This document shows, in pieces, positions 63,157 through 64,000 of a DNA stretch of 64,000 bases (its first letter is position 1; each line of letters opens with the position of its first letter). A program made the position numbers and the translations under genes. The notes beneath the pieces were generated by a model, which saw only the letters and a list, made by a program, of their open reading frames with translations, was not told the DNA's origin and ran no database searches. Source of the DNA: Rhodococcus sp. HNM0563 (GTDB lineage Bacteria; Actinomycetota; Actinomycetes; Mycobacteriales; Mycobacteriaceae); contig NZ_JAASAF010000007.1 in NCBI RefSeq assembly GCF_012726195.1, positions 230,223 to 294,222 of the forward strand. The letters are read 5' to 3'.

Positions 63157-63278
63157 CGCAGACGCTCGAGCATCTGTTGTCGGTCGAGGTCGAGGCCACC
63201 GAAGCCCGCCGCCTGGCCGGCCGGTTGCGGTTCGCGTGCCTGCCGACCCCGGCCACGCTGGACTCGTTCGACTTCACC
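62997..63278 (+). pseudogene. istB: IS21-family helper ATPase IstB, truncated
   Basis: The ATG at 62997 starts an IstB N-terminus: YQQLRTHLAILKLEAAAEAL, LEHLLSVEVEATEARRLAGR and TLDSFDF. After about 63278 the homology ends before the Walker A motif, and the frame continues with unrelated sequence. The sequence right after the break contains TGTCACTTTTCGTCGGTCA, which looks like an insertion-sequence end. The element has lost most of istB. Confidence 0.82.
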
Positions 63279-63895
63279 TCGGAGTTTCGAGGGATAGCCG
63301 CGATAATGTCACTTTTCGTCGGTCACCCCGCACACACCGGGAGTGACAAACCCCCAGGACAGAAAAATGCCCGAAATATCCGAAAAGAGAGGTGTCGCGA
63401 ACAGCCGCATCCAGCGTCATCCGGCTCGAAACAGGGCCGGGAACACGCAACGGCCACGTGCAGGACTCGCGTCCCTCACTGTACCGGACGAGACCGGTCT
63501 ACCTGCATGTTTCCGCGAATCACGTTCTTCGGACTGAGACTTCCCATCGGGATGTCAGTTCGATGAGCTGGGTTTTTCCCATCCCTGTCAGAGAACCTTC
63601 CCACTCGATGTCAGTGGGCCCGGCGCGGGGTTGACCTGGGGAATGTGGCGGAGGCATAGGATTTCGCGACAGATCAGGATGAATCCGTCCTGGTCGAAGG
63701 AGAGTGCAGCGCCGGATGTTGCTCATCCCCAGGTCCGACTCGGCCACTGACATCGAAACGGGAATCGCTACTGACACTCCCTCGGGAATTCTCAGCTGAG
63801 AGTGGGTGCGTGAACGTGGAACGCCCCGCTCTCGGCCGACCTGAGCCGCCACGTCCGCCGCTGAGTCCGACGAAGACGGGTTTCTCGGGCGGCTA
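63279..63895. other. Non-coding stretch after IS21 remnant
   Basis: No gene recognised. Contains repeated ATGTCAGT/ACTGACAT words and the nested inverted repeat at 63605-63756. Frames open by chance are Arg/Ser/Pro-rich. Confidence 0.5.
63605..63756. repeat. Nested inverted repeat, ~152 bp
   Basis: TCGATGTCAGTGG (63605-63617) and GACCTGGGGA (63633-63642) are exactly repeated in inverted order as TCCCCAGGTC (63726-63735) and CCACTGACATCGA (63744-63756). A related ATGTCAGT word occurs at about 63553. It could be a MITE-like element or the ends of a lost mobile element. Confidence 0.6.
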
Positions 63896-64000
63896 TCACC
63901 GATCAGGGTCGTCGTACGGGTGCGCCGTGACCATGGACAACCACCGCGCGTCCCACCGATGCCGAGGCGGAAGCGTCAACCCGCAGGCCACGGCGGATTC
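63896..64000 (-). CDS. Possible C-terminal end of a gene running out of the window
   Basis: On the minus strand the frame is open from the window edge to a TGA at 63896-63898: 34 residues with high third-position GC (LTLPPRHRWDARWLSMVTAH). The fragment is too short to identify. Confidence 0.3.
   Translation of the reverse strand, partial: ESAVACGLTLPPRHRWDARWLSMVTAHPYDDPDR

Noticed and set aside
63520-63852. 110-codon minus-strand frame at the right end
   Set aside because: Lies across the nested inverted repeat and has Arg/Ser/Pro-rich composition without family pattern.

Overview
The window looks like chromosome from a high-GC, mycolic-acid-bearing actinobacterium, most likely Rhodococcus or a close Nocardiaceae relative. 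The reasons are an EspG/PPE-like type VII secretion cassette with a DUF3558 lipoprotein, a recognisable irtA-irtB carboxymycobactin-type importer pair, F420/LLM oxidoreductases, many TetR regulators and a large catabolic gene complement. No rRNA, tRNA or CRISPR array was seen.

Layout. 1-3.3 kb: end of an alpha/beta hydrolase gene, then a leftward ESX-associated operon (lipoprotein, small helical protein, PPE-like, EspG). 3.6-9.8 kb: beta-oxidation genes (3-hydroxyacyl-CoA dehydrogenase, acyl-CoA dehydrogenase, thiolase, two SDRs) with a divergent TetR and two tandem 14-bp palindromes. 9.8-41.5 kb: a dense catabolic island with three Baeyer-Villiger monooxygenases (BVMOs), a KshA-like Rieske oxygenase and KshB-like reductase, old yellow enzyme, CoA ligase, two acyl-CoA dehydrogenases, enoyl-CoA hydratase, alcohol dehydrogenases, SDRs, F420/LLM enzyme, cyclase-family hydrolase, VOC protein, HSL-type hydrolase, TauD-like dioxygenase, CMD-family protein and an MFS permease. 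41.5-47.2 kb: two-component system plus MacB/FtsX-type ABC exporter and an NTF2-like protein. 47.2-52.3 kb: irtB, irtA and a TetR gene behind an iron-box-like site. 52.3-55 kb: CPBP protease, histidine kinase and response regulator. 55.2-61.6 kb: TerD-vWA protein, ABC-2-like membrane protein with TetR, DinB/DUF664 protein, XRE-cupin regulator and an Rv3520c-type F420 enzyme. 61.9-63.3 kb: wreckage of an IS21-type element (frameshifted istA, truncated istB), followed by non-coding sequence with inverted repeats.

How the catabolic genes may work together (inference). Reduction of an enone (old yellow enzyme), oxidation of alcohols (ADHs, SDRs), Baeyer-Villiger conversion of a ring ketone to a lactone or ester, hydrolysis (HSL-type hydrolase, cyclase-family protein), CoA activation and beta-oxidation form a coherent route for an alicyclic ketone, terpenoid or steroid-like substrate. 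The Rieske oxygenase and its reductase would do a hydroxylation step. The substrate cannot be read from sequence.

The most notable signal is a shared composite promoter/operator seen three times: leftward before the MFS permease (~19.2 kb), before the Rieske operon (~21.8 kb) and before the cyclase-BVMO operon (~33.0 kb). Each has TTGACG, a 17-bp spacer and TACAGT. A palindrome GTAGCCA-N-TGGCTAC (one arm imperfect at the first site) fills the spacer and overlaps the -10, and a second inverted element GTGA-N6-TCAC begins in the -10. Two paralogous regulators in the same cluster (14.5 and 19.4 kb) carry an unusual architecture: an Xre/MbcA/ParS-antitoxin-like HTH region fused in front of a complete TetR domain. 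They are the obvious candidates to read this two-part operator.
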